From assembly GCF_035594125.1 (NCBI RefSeq), contig NC_087191.1, positions 12,295,467 through 12,359,466 of the forward strand: a DNA stretch of 64,000 nucleotides, given 5' to 3'. The notes below the pieces were generated by a model, which ran no database searches, had not been told where the DNA came from, and saw nothing but the letters and a program-made list of their open reading frames with translations. Positions 1 to 12,074 of this stretch are shown piece after piece; position 1 is the first letter of the stretch, and every line of letters starts with the position of its first letter. Source of the DNA: Scylla paramamosain (taxonomy: Eukaryota > Arthropoda > Malacostraca > Decapoda > Portunidae). Position numbers and translations under genes: made by a program.

Positions 1-40
1 GATGAATTAACCACCACATCTTCCTTCACTCTTCCTTCAG

Positions 41-872
<832 letters not shown>

Positions 873-1787
873 ATTCCTCAGGTCATCCCAGGTCACCCCT
901 TCATCCCTGGGAGGTCAATCATGGTGCATATAAATGTACAGTAAGCCCTTGATGTAGCAAAATATTTTACGGGAATGCCAGTTTGTTGTGGCTTTAGGTC
1001 TGGTGCATCTGCTTGGTGTTACTGTGAGGTCCCTTGGCCAACGAGTGGTTCGGGAAGTTTAATTGAAAAGTCGCTGTGATTTTGATGAGTTTGTGGTGAG
1101 TCTAGTGAATATTTGTTGGAAGGGCACTAGTGGGGATAGCCAAAGAGGGCATGGTGAGGACGAGTATTAGTTAAAAGAGCAGTGGGAAGACTGTGTGTGT
1201 GGAAGACTGGAAGAATGAATGCTGGAAGGTTAAAGGGAAGACCAAAGAAGTCCTGAAGATGCTGTGTGGAGGAAAACTTAGGTAGATGAAGGCTAGATGG
1301 AAGGAAAGCAGAGGGAAAACTAGAAACTTAATAGATGAAGGACAAGATGAAAATGAACACAGCAGAGAACAAGACAAAAATGAACACAACAGTAAAGGAC
1401 AAGACAAGAATGAAAATGAGGAAGAAGAAAAGAATTAACATGAGGGAAGAGGACAAAACAGTGATAAAACATAAGAATAGAGCAGAACAAGACAGTAAAC
1501 ATAAAGAAAAGATTACCAACCACTGTAAAAAAAAAAAAAAAAACTGTTTACTCGTTAACCATCCAACATCGAACCACACAAGGACATCAAACCACCATGT
1601 GCAGTCAAAATTTGGGAAGCTGAATTTGAATTTGTTATCTTTGCCTTACAGTAACCAGGAGTCTTGAAATGCCAGGCTTGTTGAGAGGCTTAAAAACCCC
1701 ATTCTAACCAATATTTGCTGCGTCAAGGGTTCGCTGTGTGTGATATTGTAGTGACACATCATAAGGATTTGTGATATAACTACTTGA

Positions 1788-1852
<65 letters not shown>

Positions 1853-2084
1853 GTAGGTGCTGTACATATATTTGCAGTCATCAGTCGTGCATAATTTTGT
1901 ATGATCTCTTCCTCATCGCTGAGTCTCTTTCCCAAGCGTGTAAGAGGCTTCCAATAAAGTATAGTTGAGCATTTCTGTTTGTACATCCCCACTGCAGTGA
2001 TAAATGAAACGGCCCATCAGTACTTGTTGCTCATATAACTACACCATCAGTCTGTCACGTGGCCTTACTGTGAGTGTTAACAAA
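873..2084 (+). other. Probable 3' UTR and flank of the first gene
   Basis: No open frame with gene-like composition is seen. The stretch holds a purine-rich low-complexity part (about 1140-1540), a (GT)n run at 1789-1850 and a canonical AATAAA at 1953-1958. This could be the polyadenylation signal of the gene ending at 872, but nothing else confirms it. Confidence 0.35.
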
Positions 2085-2305
2085 GTAACACCATTAGTCT
2101 TACCTGGCCTTGCTGTATTTGCTAATATAACCACAGCATTAGTGTTATTTGGGCTCGCTGTGTCTGCTAATATAACCACAGCATTAATCTTACTTGCCCT
2201 TGCTGTATTTGCTAATATAACCACAGCATTAGTGTTATTTGGGCTTGCTGTGGCTGCTAATATAACCACAGCATCAATCTTATTTGCCCTTGCTGTGGCT
2301 GATGC
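2085..2305. repeat. 45-bp minisatellite, about five copies
   Basis: The word gctaatataaccacagcat recurs at 2121, 2166, 2211 and 2256, exactly 45 bp apart. Alternate units share variants, which suggests a 90-bp higher-order unit. Because 45 is a multiple of 3 the array stays open on both strands, but the resulting peptide repeat is an artefact. Confidence 0.93.
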
Positions 2306-3519
2306 TAATAGAGTATAATCACAATATTAATCTGATATTTGGAGCTGTCAGGGATGGATGCATAGATATTCACATACTGTATATATAGTAAGATAGAGAG
2401 AGTAATTCTGAAATGAAATCTGCTCTCATTAACTCTACATTTCCTTCATTCCACTCATAGTTTGTCTACACATGACACTCAAATCATAGTAACAAATACA
2501 TAATAGGAGAAAAGACGAGACAATAACAACACATGATAAAAAAAAAGACAACACACACAAAGTTGGCAAAGAAAAAAATGAAAGATACCCGAAGATTTAT
2601 TTCAATAACAATTATATTTGAGTATATAAACATTGCTACATAAATAACGGGATAGACAAGAAAGTACAGCCGTGGGTATTACTCTACCAAGCAGCAGCCG
2701 AGTGTTGCAGCCAAGGCAGCGCTGCACCCCGGCACAACACAGCACGGCACAGCACACCCGCAGCGGTGCCCAGGTGTGCCGTCCCTGTAGTACTGTGGTG
2801 TATGTACGAATGCACGATCGTCTCCACTGATGCGTATTTACATAGAAAAATATTACGAGCATGAAAGTGAAATAATCTGTTATGGCGAAACGCGACACGG
2901 ACAGACAGACAGACAGGCGCCCCAAGAAATGATGTCATAATGTTCACTAAATTTAGCACAAACTGAATAAAGACTAATGCACAGACTCGCGCACTGCTCT
3001 ATAATGACCCGACCCCATTGCTGCCTCACAAATTTTCACGCTGGATAAACTTCCTCATAATCACCTTTTCTTTATACATTAAGAGTTGTGACTGATTGTA
3101 TTTTTGACGAGAGACATAACGCAGCTCATTTCCCGCCGTGTGGTGAGATACTGAATATTTTTTGACGCGTGGATATTTGACGCTTCTTATTATTATTACT
3201 TCTGACAGGTGGAGGTTTTACACTGGCTATATATAAGAAGAAAAGGTGTGACACTAATAATTTCTGACAAGTTGAAGGTCAGATGTTAATTTTTAGTGAA
3301 GCAGCACAATGTGACATCACTGCTCGCGGCAACTGCACAGTCACGGTTAGGAGGCAAACAACACACCACACTCACTTCCTCTGTGTTTAACTTAACTTCC
3401 AGTCTGAGCTAAGAAAGTACAGCCAGGTTTTAAGGAGACTGGTAAATCCTTCTCTCTATTTTTGTCTAGTTCTCTGCGCAAAAAAATCCATCACCAGGTT
3501 TTGTTAACTATTCAAAAAT

Positions 3520-3800
3520 CTCTTCTCTCGATCTAGTTTTCTCTCAATCTCAATGCTTCACTTAACAACCTCCCTATGCACTTTGCTTTCTCAGTCTTAG
3601 TCCTCTCTTCCTCTCTGTATCTAGTTTTCTCTCAGTCTCAATGCTTTACCTAACAATCTCTCTCTCTGCACTTTGCTTTCTCACAATTTAACTCCTCCCT
3701 TCCTCTCTGTATCTAGTTTTCTCTCAATCTCAATGCTTTACTTAACAATCTCTCTCTGCACTTATTTTCCTCTCAATCTTTCAACCCTGTGTCCTCTCGG
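3520..3800. repeat. Tandem repeat, about 90-bp unit, three copies
   Basis: The word atctagttttctctca recurs at 3531, 3619 and 3711, followed each time by a similar tcaatgctt...cacttt module. Similar cagccaggtttt words flank the array near 3421 and 3812. Confidence 0.85.
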
Positions 3801-4516
3801 CTAATAATCACAGCCAGGTTTTGTAAGGACAATCAGTAAATCCTTTTCTCTCTGTACTTGTTTTCTCCCACATTCTCAAGCCCTCTGACCTAAGAATCTA
3901 AAACATCCCACAGAACTTACACCTTTCACTGCTATCTAGTACACTCTTCCTTAATTACTAACCACTCTGAGACATCTTCACTCGTTCTACAGCCACCTCC
4001 AATCATTAAACTAACTACCAACTGCAAAATGTATTCTTTTTAAATCCCCCTTCCTTCTTGCAGATGCTAATAAAGATTGTGTACATTAATCCCACTGTTA
4101 ATTGAATGGATTAATGCAGGAGACACAAAACATAGCTAGTGGGTGTGTGTGATGCTGCCTGACTTGTAACCACGACTGCACCTCCCCCAACGTCCTTAAC
4201 CACCTTCACGCCCCCTCGTCCCTGCCGCCAAATATCAAATCCTCACCAGGGACAACACACTAAGAGGAAACGAATACTCTAGGTGGCTGGCGTCGCTCTA
4301 CAAACTCCTGTACCAATGAGGGAAACCGACAACTTCACTCCACTTGTGCACAATTAATCTGGTGGGTCACAAGGCCATCACTGTAGTCCCTTCTGAGTTA
4401 CCCCACAAAGGATGACCTGCTGGCCTTCCTGTGACCTCCCTTAAGTTTGTGTGGATGGATTTTTGTTGGTGTTTGGTGTTTCAAGTTTTCAACAGCACTA
4501 TTTGAGGCTGGAATCT

Positions 4517-4522
4517 GTGCAA

Positions 4523-4561
<39 letters not shown>
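4517..4561. repeat. (TAG)n microsatellite
   Basis: Trinucleotide array of about 15 units in non-coding sequence. Confidence 0.95.
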
Positions 4562-4808
4562 AAATAATAGTAGTATGACAGACAAAATAATACACATCTT
4601 TTAATTTGTGCCACTACTTGAGATTGGAAATAGCAGTAGCAGAAATAGTATGATTAGAAGTCGTAGGATTAGAGTTAGGAGGAGGAGGAGGAGAAGGAGG
4701 AAGAGGAAGAAGAGGAGGAGGACCAGTACAAACAAAAGCAAATAAATCAATACTTTCCACATTTGCATTAAAAATAAAGAATATCACTACACTGCTACTT
4801 GGAAACTG

Positions 4809-4809
4809 T

Positions 4810-4901
<92 letters not shown>

Positions 4902-4902
4902 C
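4809..4902. repeat. (TAG)n microsatellite, about 30 units
   Basis: A long trinucleotide run with one TAG-to-AAG type interruption near 4870, in non-coding sequence. Confidence 0.96.
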
Positions 4903-5481
4903 AGGTAGCATATTTTTTCCTCTCCACAGAAAGAAAAGTTAGTAATGAATAGTAAAAAAATGTTTCATTACCACTACAAACGCTCTCTCGTACTTCACCA
5001 GCCATCAACTCTCAACGCAGACATAATGGGAGAAAAAGTAAACTCCCCCATTGACCAAACAGAAGCTGGTAATCACAATCAAGGTAGACGAAAAATTTAA
5101 GATTGCAACTTGGAAAAACCCTCGAAATTTCACTCGTTACGAATTCTCAGCAAGGAAAAAAACACAGGACCCACAAATTAAACCTTCAAACAAGCTAATG
5201 AATACGACCATGGTAGGTGAAAAAAATATTCAGATTACTTCAAGACTCTCTCAAAATCTTAGTAGTTAAGAATTCCTCACACAGACACAGAAGGACCCAA
5301 TCACACCTTCACTCCTGCAGTAACAGTTGAAAAAATGATCATGGTACTTCCTCCTCTTTCTCCTCCTCCTCTTCTTCCTTCTTCTTCTTGCTCCTCTTCT
5401 TTGGCATGACTGTTTGTGGTTGTCTAGTTAATTAATCTTCATCTTTTCTTCTCTAAATGATTCATATAGTGATTAAACATC

Positions 5482-5486
5482 ATCTC
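5482..5486. repeat. 5-bp target site duplication (left)
   Basis: atctc directly precedes the 5' LTR and recurs at 10524-10528 directly after the 3' LTR, as left by integrase-mediated insertion. Confidence 0.9.
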
Positions 5487-5715
5487 TGTGTGGTTGTTAG
5501 CTAGTTGTGTGAACGAGTGAATGAGCGAGACTTGTGTGAGGCATGAATACGTGTATGAGTGAACGAGCTAGGCTTCAGTCATAAGTGTTAAGTGGAAGTG
5601 CGCGGCCTGGCGCCGGGAGATCACCTACCTCCAGCCCTCTGTTCACACCTTCTGTGAATAAACACCTGCACTGTTACCTGCGTTTCCTGTGCCCCTGCTG
5701 GTCAAGAGTCGAACA
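5487..5715 (+). repeat. 5' LTR
   Basis: A 229-bp repeat starting tgtgtggttg and ending gtcgaaca, followed by the primer-binding region. It contains AATAAA at 5657-5662, which would serve as the polyadenylation signal in the R/U5 part. No clear TATA box is seen. Confidence 0.95.
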
Positions 5716-5733
5716 TGGCGCAGTGAGTAGGAT
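5716..5733 (+). promoter_or_regulatory. Candidate primer-binding site (tRNA primer)
   Basis: The sequence starting tggcgcagtgag directly abuts the 5' LTR. TGG at this position pairs with the CCA 3' end of a tRNA. The tRNA species is not assigned. Confidence 0.6.
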
Positions 5734-5764
5734 CAGGACAAGGCTGCAGTGGGTACGGCGCAGA

Positions 5765-8700
5765 ATGGAGAAGCAGTTGGAGGCGCTGGCTGCCCTGCTA
5801 GCGCGACAGTCGGAGCAGAGTCAGGCTCGCGAGGAGCGTTTAACCCAGCTGCTGGAGAGAGTGGGGACACAAGCTCCCAGTCGCACCACGGCGAGCAATG
5901 AAGGCGAAACCACAGCCCGCAGCACGTCTACCCAGGGCGCGAGGTTCCCGACGTCCGCCACCATCATTCCTCACTTAACGGCGTCAGCATCTTTACGTGA
6001 GTTCGACACGTGGCGCCATAAGTTTGAAGGATACGTAACCCTCGCCAGGATAGACTGTCTCTCCCTGGCTGAGCAGAGGGCGGCACTCGCTGCTGTCCTA
6101 GACGACGAGTGGACCCGTACACTTCGCTACGGGATAAGCTTACCGAGAGACGCGGAGTTAAGAACCATCCTCGATGCAATGTGTGAGTACCTGCGAAGCC
6201 AGCGCAACATCATCATGGATAGAAGAGACTTCTACTCCCGCGTGCAAGAAACGCAAGAAGGTTTTGACGACTTTTTATGTGCTGTAAAGGAAATCGCCAA
6301 TTTCTGTGACTTTTGCGACCAGTGCATAAACCATCAGCTGCGTGACAGAATTGTCGTTGGGACACGAGACGAAGTGGCTCTGAAACGCATGCTGGAAAAC
6401 AAGAAACTCACCCTTGAAAACGCCATAGATATTTGCAGAGCATCAGAGAGCGCTAACCAGTGTAGTGCAGTACTAAGGGGCGGCTCTCACTCTTCGAGCC
6501 ATGGTGTGAACGCTGTCTCGAACTACAGGAAGGGCAGTTTCGGGGGCTCAAGCCCCACGGGCTGTTATCGTTGTGGCAAAGATTGTCGCAGTGACAAAAG
6601 GGGATGCCAGGCAATAGATAAAGTGTGTCGTAACTGCGGGAAAAGAGGGCATTTTGCGAGTGTATGTCAGCAGACAGTGAGGAAACGACGAGGAGCTTCG
6701 AGGAGTTCCTCAACTGTCTCTCCTCATCGCGGTGCAGGCCCGAGGCGGGGAGCCAGTGCCAGTGTATACCAGCTCTTATCAGGCGTATACACAAAGACGG
6801 TGACGGCACGACCTGCGCCCCAGGTGCTCATTACCGCCACACATCCCGCTGGAAGAGACAAGATTACGTGGACTCCTGACTCTGGGGCCGAAACGACCGT
6901 TATTGGCCTCGACACGGCAACACTCCTTGGAATCCCGCCCTCCAGCTTGGCGCCCGCTGATGGTGATGGACTTTATGCTGCCGGTAATCACCCCCTCACC
7001 TGTGTAGGAACTTTCTCGTCGCACTTGCAACTGGGCGACAGGGAAGCTGAGACTGTTGTGAGCGTGGTGAAGGAGGTGAAGGGGGCGCTGCTTAGCTGGT
7101 ACGATTCCATCGCTCTCGGAATCCTCCCCGAAGATTTTCCGGCTCAAATCCGACCGCTACGCAGGGAAGAACAGCACACCGGCAACAGCTCCATCAAGTA
7201 CCCGACCGCCTCGCAGCCACCTCTATCTACGCCCACAGAAGTGATCAGCTGGCCTCATTCCTACGACCCAACGCCACAGCAGCGTGCGGGGCACGCTGCT
7301 GCTGTGATCAAGGCCTTTCCCAGCGTCTTCGAAGCAAAGGAAGGTTTACGTGCAATGGCTGGTGGATCCATGGCCATCGAGTTGACAGACGACGCTCGAC
7401 CCTTCGCCGTAACAGCATCTCGTACAATCCCTTACAATTGGCGTGAAGAAATTAAGAGCCAGTTGGAAGAGCTGCTTAACAAGGGAATCATCGAGAGTGT
7501 GGACTACCCTACGGCATGGTGCCACCCCATCGTGCCTGTCCCAAAAAAGACATCTGGTGTAAGGCTGTGTGTTGACCTGACACGACTCAACCGTTACGTG
7601 AAGAGGCCCGTGTATCCAGTGCGCTCACCTCATGACGCCATCGCCTCGATCGGGACCGGAGCAGTTTGGTTCACCACTCTTGATGCCAAGATGGGGTATT
7701 TTCAAGTCCCCATTAGAGAAGAAGACCAGGATTTAACCTGCTTCATAACACCTTGGGGTCGGTACAAGTTTCGGCGAGCGGTTATGGGTCTCGTCTCGTC
7801 TGGAGACGAGTATAACCGTCGAGGAGACCAAGCTCTCGGCGACATACCTAACACCATCAAGATCGTGGACGACATCCTGGCCTATGACTCCACCTACAGT
7901 GCGCACTTAGCCCATGTCATTCAGATTGTGCGGCGGTGTGACCAGCACGGCATCACTCTCAACCCACAGAAGTTTACATTCGCGGAAAGAGTGGTAGATT
8001 ACTGTGGTTACTCTGTTTCTGGACAAGGCTACACGACAGACTCAAAGAAAGTTAAGGCAATCTCTGACTTCCCACGACCACAGCACATCACCGACTTACG
8101 ATCATTCATGGGTCTTACAAACCAGCTTGGAAGCTTTTCTCCTGCTGTGGCTGCAGCTGCACAACCCCTCAGAGATCTCTTACGCCCGAAGAACAGTTGG
8201 TGCTGGTCTCCTAACCATGAAGAGGCGTTTGAGAAGGTGAAACAGTGTCTCGTCAGCCCACCTGTCTTGGCATACTTCGACCCATCATTACCAACGATGC
8301 TACAGACTGACGCCTCAAGGATGCACGGATTTGGATTCGTTCTCCTGCAGAAGCACAGTGACCAGTGGAAGATGGTGCAATGCGGGTCAAGATTTGTTAC
8401 AGACACAGAGAGCCGCTATGCAGTAATAGAGTTGGAAATGGCTGCAATCGTCTGGGCAGTCAGGAAATGTGGCACCTACCTGAAAGGACTCCCTCACTTC
8501 GATCTAGTGCTCGACCACCGCCCGCTGATACCTCTCCTCAATAGCAAGTTGTTGGGAGAAATAGAGAACCTGCGGCTGCAGCGCATGAGGGAGAAGCTTG
8601 CTCAGTATTCTTTCACAGCAAGCTGGCAAAAGGGATCGACACACTGTGTGCCCGACGCCCTCTCACGTGCTCCAGTACAGGACCCAGTGGAGGAAGAGGA

Positions 8701-10156
8701 TGCTGCTACTTCTGGTGACCTCGACCCTCTCCACTCAGCGGTCATCTCAGCGTTATCTGCCACCAATGAGGACGGCGTCCGCTTAGCACCACTCCAGGAT
8801 CAGACTGTGGAAATGGTACGTGCCGCAGCAGCAAGAGACGGGGAGTACTGCTTGCTCAAGAACGTCATCATCGAGGGCTTCCCTGATCATTGCCACGACC
8901 TCGATCACCGCTTGCGTACGTACTGGCCGGTGCGCAGTCTGCTGGCCGTAGACGACGACCTGGTGGTTTACGGGCCGAGGCTTCTTATTCCTCACAGCCT
9001 CCGCCGAGAAACACTAGAGCGACTCCATGACAGTCATCAGGGGATGGAGCGCACCAAGCGACGGGCCCGACAAACGGTGTACTGGCCTGGTATGGACAGA
9101 GACGTTGAGAACGTCGTTTCTGGATGCTCACTATGCCGTCCACTCCTACCAAGCCAAGCCAACGAACCTCTCTGGCAGGACACGGACACACCCAGCAGGG
9201 TGTTTGAGTCAGTTTCTGCAGACTACTTCCACGCAGCAGGCCGTACATACCTCGTGTATGTAGATCGCTTGTCTGGGTGGCCTCACGTGTCTGCATGCTC
9301 ACGTCCAGCATCGGCTGATCAGCTCGTTCGTGTCCTTCGGGGTGTGTTCGCCGACACGGGCGTGCCTGTTCTCCTGAGGACTGACGGTGGACCGCAGTTC
9401 ACTTCTTCATCGGTACGGCGCTTCCTGGCTCGATGGGGGGTGGAGCATCGTGTATCTTCACCTCATTATCCACGCTCCAATGGTCACGCCGAGGCAGCGG
9501 TCAAGTCCGTGAAGAAGCTGATCCTCACGACCACACAGCAGGGACACCTGGACGAGGATGCGTTCGCTCGCGGGTTGCTGGAACTGCGCAACACTCCGAG
9601 GGCGGAAGGGCGATCACCAGCACAAGTCCTCTTCGGTCATCCTATGAGGTCCTGTGTCCCGGCTCATCATCGCTCATACGCTCAGCAGTGGCAGCGCGCT
9701 GCTGATGAGTGCGACGCCAAGGCAGAGCGACTGAGGAAGAAAGCGAAACTTCGCCACGACGCGTCCGCCCGTACTCTTCCTCTCCTGCACCTCGGTGGCC
9801 ACGTCGACGTTCAAGATCACACGACAGGCCTCTGGGATCGCCTGGGTGTCATCGTGGCTGTTGGGCGAAGGAGAGACTACCTCATCAAGATGGGCAGCGG
9901 TCGCGTGATGTGGCGTAATAGAAGACACCTACGCCCACACAGACCTCTTGCTCCCCTTCCTGTCGAGCAGCACACCGCTCATGGCGGTGCAGCGCTTCAG
10001 CATCAGGGTCACGAGGAACACCACCATCCCGGCAGCCCGGAGCATCAGGGTAACGGGGTACACCGTGGCCGAGAGCAACCAGAGCGTCGAAGCAGCCGAC
10101 AGCGTAGGGAGCCGAGACGACTGCAGGTGCGGTGGCACCGTAGCACCTACGATTAG
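5765..10156 (+). CDS. Gag-Pol polyprotein of the LTR retrotransposon
   Basis: A single uninterrupted frame of 1,463 aa from the ATG at 5765. The frame is open further upstream into the LTR, but 5765 is the first Met after the primer-binding site and starts a Gag-like MEKQLEALAALLAR coiled coil. In order it shows: Gag; two Cys zinc knuckles near residues 270-300, the second a clean C-x2-C-x4-H-x4-C; an aspartic protease with DSGA near 372; reverse transcriptase with TLDAKMGYFQVP and the catalytic IVDD near 700; RNase H starting at QTDAS near 846; and an integrase with an H-x3-H...C-x2-C zinc finger near 1087-1124 and DDE residues near D1152, D1206 and E1243. No stop codon or frameshift is seen and no catalytic residue is missing. 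Gag and Pol are fused without the usual frameshift, so proteolysis alone must separate them. Confidence 0.96.
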   Translation: MEKQLEALAALLARQSEQSQAREERLTQLLERVGTQAPSRTTASNEGETTARSTSTQGARFPTSATIIPHLTASASLREFDTWRHKFEGYVTLARIDCLSLAEQRAALAAVLDDEWTRTLRYGISLPRDAELRTILDAMCEYLRSQRNIIMDRRDFYSRVQETQEGFDDFLCAVKEIANFCDFCDQCINHQLRDRIVVGTRDEVALKRMLENKKLTLENAIDICRASESANQCSAVLRGGSHSSSHGVNAVSNYRKGSFGGSSPTGCYRCGKDCRSDKRGCQAIDKVCRNCGKRGHFASVCQQTVRKRRGASRSSSTVSPHRGAGPRRGASASVYQLLSGVYTKTVTARPAPQVLITATHPAGRDKITWTPDSGAETTVIGLDTATLLGIPPSSLAPADGDGLYAAGNHPLTCVGTFSSHLQLGDREAETVVSVVKEVKGALLSWYDSIALGILPEDFPAQIRPLRREEQHTGNSSIKYPTASQPPLSTPTEVISWPHSYDPTPQQRAGHAAAVIKAFPSVFEAKEGLRAMAGGSMAIELTDDARPFAVTASRTIPYNWREEIKSQLEELLNKGIIESVDYPTAWCHPIVPVPKKTSGVRLCVDLTRLNRYVKRPVYPVRSPHDAIASIGTGAVWFTTLDAKMGYFQVPIREEDQDLTCFITPWGRYKFRRAVMGLVSSGDEYNRRGDQALGDIPNTIKIVDDILAYDSTYSAHLAHVIQIVRRCDQHGITLNPQKFTFAERVVDYCGYSVSGQGYTTDSKKVKAISDFPRPQHITDLRSFMGLTNQLGSFSPAVAAAAQPLRDLLRPKNSWCWSPNHEEAFEKVKQCLVSPPVLAYFDPSLPTMLQTDASRMHGFGFVLLQKHSDQWKMVQCGSRFVTDTESRYAVIELEMAAIVWAVRKCGTYLKGLPHFDLVLDHRPLIPLLNSKLLGEIENLRLQRMREKLAQYSFTASWQKGSTHCVPDALSRAPVQDPVEEEDAATSGDLDPLHSAVISALSATNEDGVRLAPLQDQTVEMVRAAAARDGEYCLLKNVIIEGFPDHCHDLDHRLRTYWPVRSLLAVDDDLVVYGPRLLIPHSLRRETLERLHDSHQGMERTKRRARQTVYWPGMDRDVENVVSGCSLCRPLLPSQANEPLWQDTDTPSRVFESVSADYFHAAGRTYLVYVDRLSGWPHVSACSRPASADQLVRVLRGVFADTGVPVLLRTDGGPQFTSSSVRRFLARWGVEHRVSSPHYPRSNGHAEAAVKSVKKLILTTTQQGHLDEDAFARGLLELRNTPRAEGRSPAQVLFGHPMRSCVPAHHRSYAQQWQRAADECDAKAERLRKKAKLRHDASARTLPLLHLGGHVDVQDHTTGLWDRLGVIVAVGRRRDYLIKMGSGRVMWRNRRHLRPHRPLAPLPVEQHTAHGGAALQHQGHEEHHHPGSPEHQGNGVHRGREQPERRSSRQRREPRRLQVRWHRSTYD

Positions 10157-10286
10157 TCGTACGTGTTCATTGTACGCTGTGTTTGTTTTGTGTATATGTA
10201 CCGTGTTTTCTGTACTTCAATCATTGTAACTTTGTTTCATGTGTTACGGTAGCCATAACAAAGATAAGGAATCTTCCTTATGTCTC

Positions 10287-10294
10287 GGGGGAGG
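10287..10294 (+). promoter_or_regulatory. Polypurine tract
   Basis: gggggagg lies immediately 5' of the 3' LTR. This is the expected primer site for plus-strand DNA synthesis. Confidence 0.85.
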
Positions 10295-10523
10295 TGTGTG
10301 GTTGTTAGCTAGTTGTGTGAACGAGTGAATGAGCGAGACTTGTGTGAGGCATGAATACGTGTATGAGTGAACGAGCTAGGCTTCAGTCATAAGTGTTAAG
10401 TGGAAGTGCGCGGCCTGGCGCCGGGAGATCACCTACCTCCAGCCCTCTGTTCACACCTTCTGTGAATAAACACCTGCACTGTTACCTGCGTTTCCTGTGC
10501 CCCTGCTGGTCAAGAGTCGAACA
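10295..10523 (+). repeat. 3' LTR
   Basis: A 229-bp copy that looks identical by eye to the 5' LTR, including AATAAA at 10465-10470. The target duplication follows at 10524. Confidence 0.95.
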
Positions 10524-10528
10524 ATCTC

Positions 10529-12074
10529 CTCCTCCTCTTCCTCATTTCCTTTGAGGTGATTCTGTTTAAGGGTTGCCAGTAATCACCTCTCCTCTATTCC
10601 TTTATCCTCCTCCAGCTAACTCCAGCTTGAGATTACCCCAGACTACCCATCTTCATCTTCTGCTCCTCACTAGGGTTACAGTTAAGGGGAGCCACAGTGA
10701 ATACGCATCTTCTTCAGGCTGTTCCTTCAAGATTGCCACAGAAAACGGTAATTTCAACCTTCATCTTATTATTTTTTTGGTGGTTCTTGTTACAGATTGC
10801 CACAGAAAACGGTAAGCTCCACCTTCTCCTCCTCTTCCTCCTCCTCCTCCTCCTTTAGGCTGCTTCTATGTGGGATTGACAGCAGATCAAGTCTTTACCC
10901 TCTCTCCCTCCTGCCTCCACTGCGCCACTTGTCTCAACCCTCCACCTCTTGCCTTCTCTGTAAATTGCATCCTCACTACATCTGAACCACTTAACCTTGC
11001 ATTACCACACACCCCTGCACAAGTCCTCCTCCACTCCTTGCCTCTTCCTGCAGTGTTGGTTATGTCTTGTTACCACACGCCCCTGCACCAGTTCCTTCCT
11101 TGTTCTTTCATCTTCCACCAGTTCTTTCCTTCTCCTCCTTCATTTTGTCCTCTCCTTCCTTCACCAGTCCACTCCTCTTCCTTCTCCTTTCCTCCTCCTC
11201 CTCCTCCACTGTCAGTCCTCAAAGAAGCCTCATAATGTATATACAGTGTATAAAAAGCGTTATACACCAGAAGACACAGTATAAGTGAAACGAAACTCAA
11301 TTGGTGGGAAAAACGGAATTTGATATGATAAAAAAAAAAAAGAAAAAAAACATACCATATATCTTTGTTTCTTGTTTGTCAGGATCTCTTAACTGTTTCT
11401 TTCTTTCTTTATTTTCTTATTTTCCTGCTCCGTAAAATGTAAGTTCTTGACGGTTTCATTCTTAAGCGTAGAGATAAATATAATAACAAGCGCTTTCATT
11501 CCTTCATGAAAAAAAAAAAGCTTAATTAATCAAAAAAAAACTTATTCTATTCATCATAAACACAGGAAACTTAAAAAAAAAAAAAATACACATATATACA
11601 CACTGCACAGTTAAGAGATCCTGCTACAACAAAGAACAAAAAAAACAAAACCAACTCCAGCAGAAAATTAGACAAATAAGATACATTTCATCAATTCAGC
11701 AACAGAAAGGTGAAAGAACATCTGTTTGTGTGCCTTAAAATGATTATCACAATAAACGACAATAAATTACAGACTCACGCACACACACATACACACAGAC
11801 AGGACCCCCATCACATCTTACCCCTCGTGCATGTGTCAGCAAACCCCGCCAAACCTGACCAGTGACAAATAATCAAAGGTGACTGACCAAACACGCCGCC
11901 ACACGCCACAAAGACTTCTGCGGTACGTGACCTCCAACGCGCAACCCAGATGGCAAACCTCCACATCTCTCAGGGTTACGCGGCCTCCCAGGTCACACCG
12001 AGAAGGAAAATAAACTCGCCGATAAAACTGAAAAAACTATAGATGCCAGACACTGTGTACCTCGTAAGGGTAGC
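10529..12074. other. Non-coding, pyrimidine-rich then A-rich stretch; candidate TMUB 3' UTR
   Basis: The left part is CT-rich, with the phrase gattgccacagaaaacggtaa at about 10731 and again at about 10794. The right part is A/T-rich. A reverse-strand AATAAA at 11408-11413 lies about 660 nt downstream of the TMUB stop and could end that transcript. No convincing exon is seen. Confidence 0.4.

Larger units (their letters stand above)
2306..5481. other. Gene-poor stretch with repeats
   Basis: No coding exon is recognised. There is a reverse-strand AATAAA at 2596-2601, a CT-rich tandem repeat (3520-3880), two TAG arrays and short ORFs without family resemblance. The GC-richer part near 2690-2780 could belong to a 3' UTR on the minus strand, but I cannot attach it to any gene. 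Confidence 0.4.
5487..10523 (+). mobile_element. Complete Ty3/Gypsy-type LTR retrotransposon, about 5.0 kb
   Basis: The element has two 229-bp direct LTRs (5487-5715 and 10295-10523), each beginning TG and ending CA. A 5-bp target site duplication, atctc, lies at 5482-5486 and 10524-10528. A candidate primer-binding site starts immediately after the 5' LTR, and a purine tract ends immediately before the 3' LTR. One open frame encodes Gag, protease, reverse transcriptase, RNase H and integrase in that order, which is the Gypsy order. Compared by eye the two LTRs show no difference, so the insertion is probably very recent. It lies between genes and interrupts nothing recognisable. The exact clade is not resolved, though it resembles the Mag-like elements common in invertebrates. 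Confidence 0.96.

Noticed and set aside
2085..2305. Possible CRISPR-like repeat-spacer array
   Set aside because: Units are contiguous tandem repeats without unique spacers, in a eukaryotic genome. The other minisatellites were rejected for the same reason.
2004..2318. ORF of 104 aa with an ANITTALVLFGLAV-like repeat
   Set aside because: It is the translation of the 45-bp minisatellite, open on both strands.
5716..5733. A tRNA gene fragment at the primer-binding site
   Set aside because: tggcgcagtgag resembles a tRNA D-arm/A-box, but no cloverleaf follows. Its position at the LTR edge explains it. I saw no tRNA or rRNA gene elsewhere in the window.
5585..5764. Upstream extension of the gag-pol frame into the LTR
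   Set aside because: These codons lie in the LTR and primer-binding region and look unlike Gag. The Met at 5765 is the natural start.
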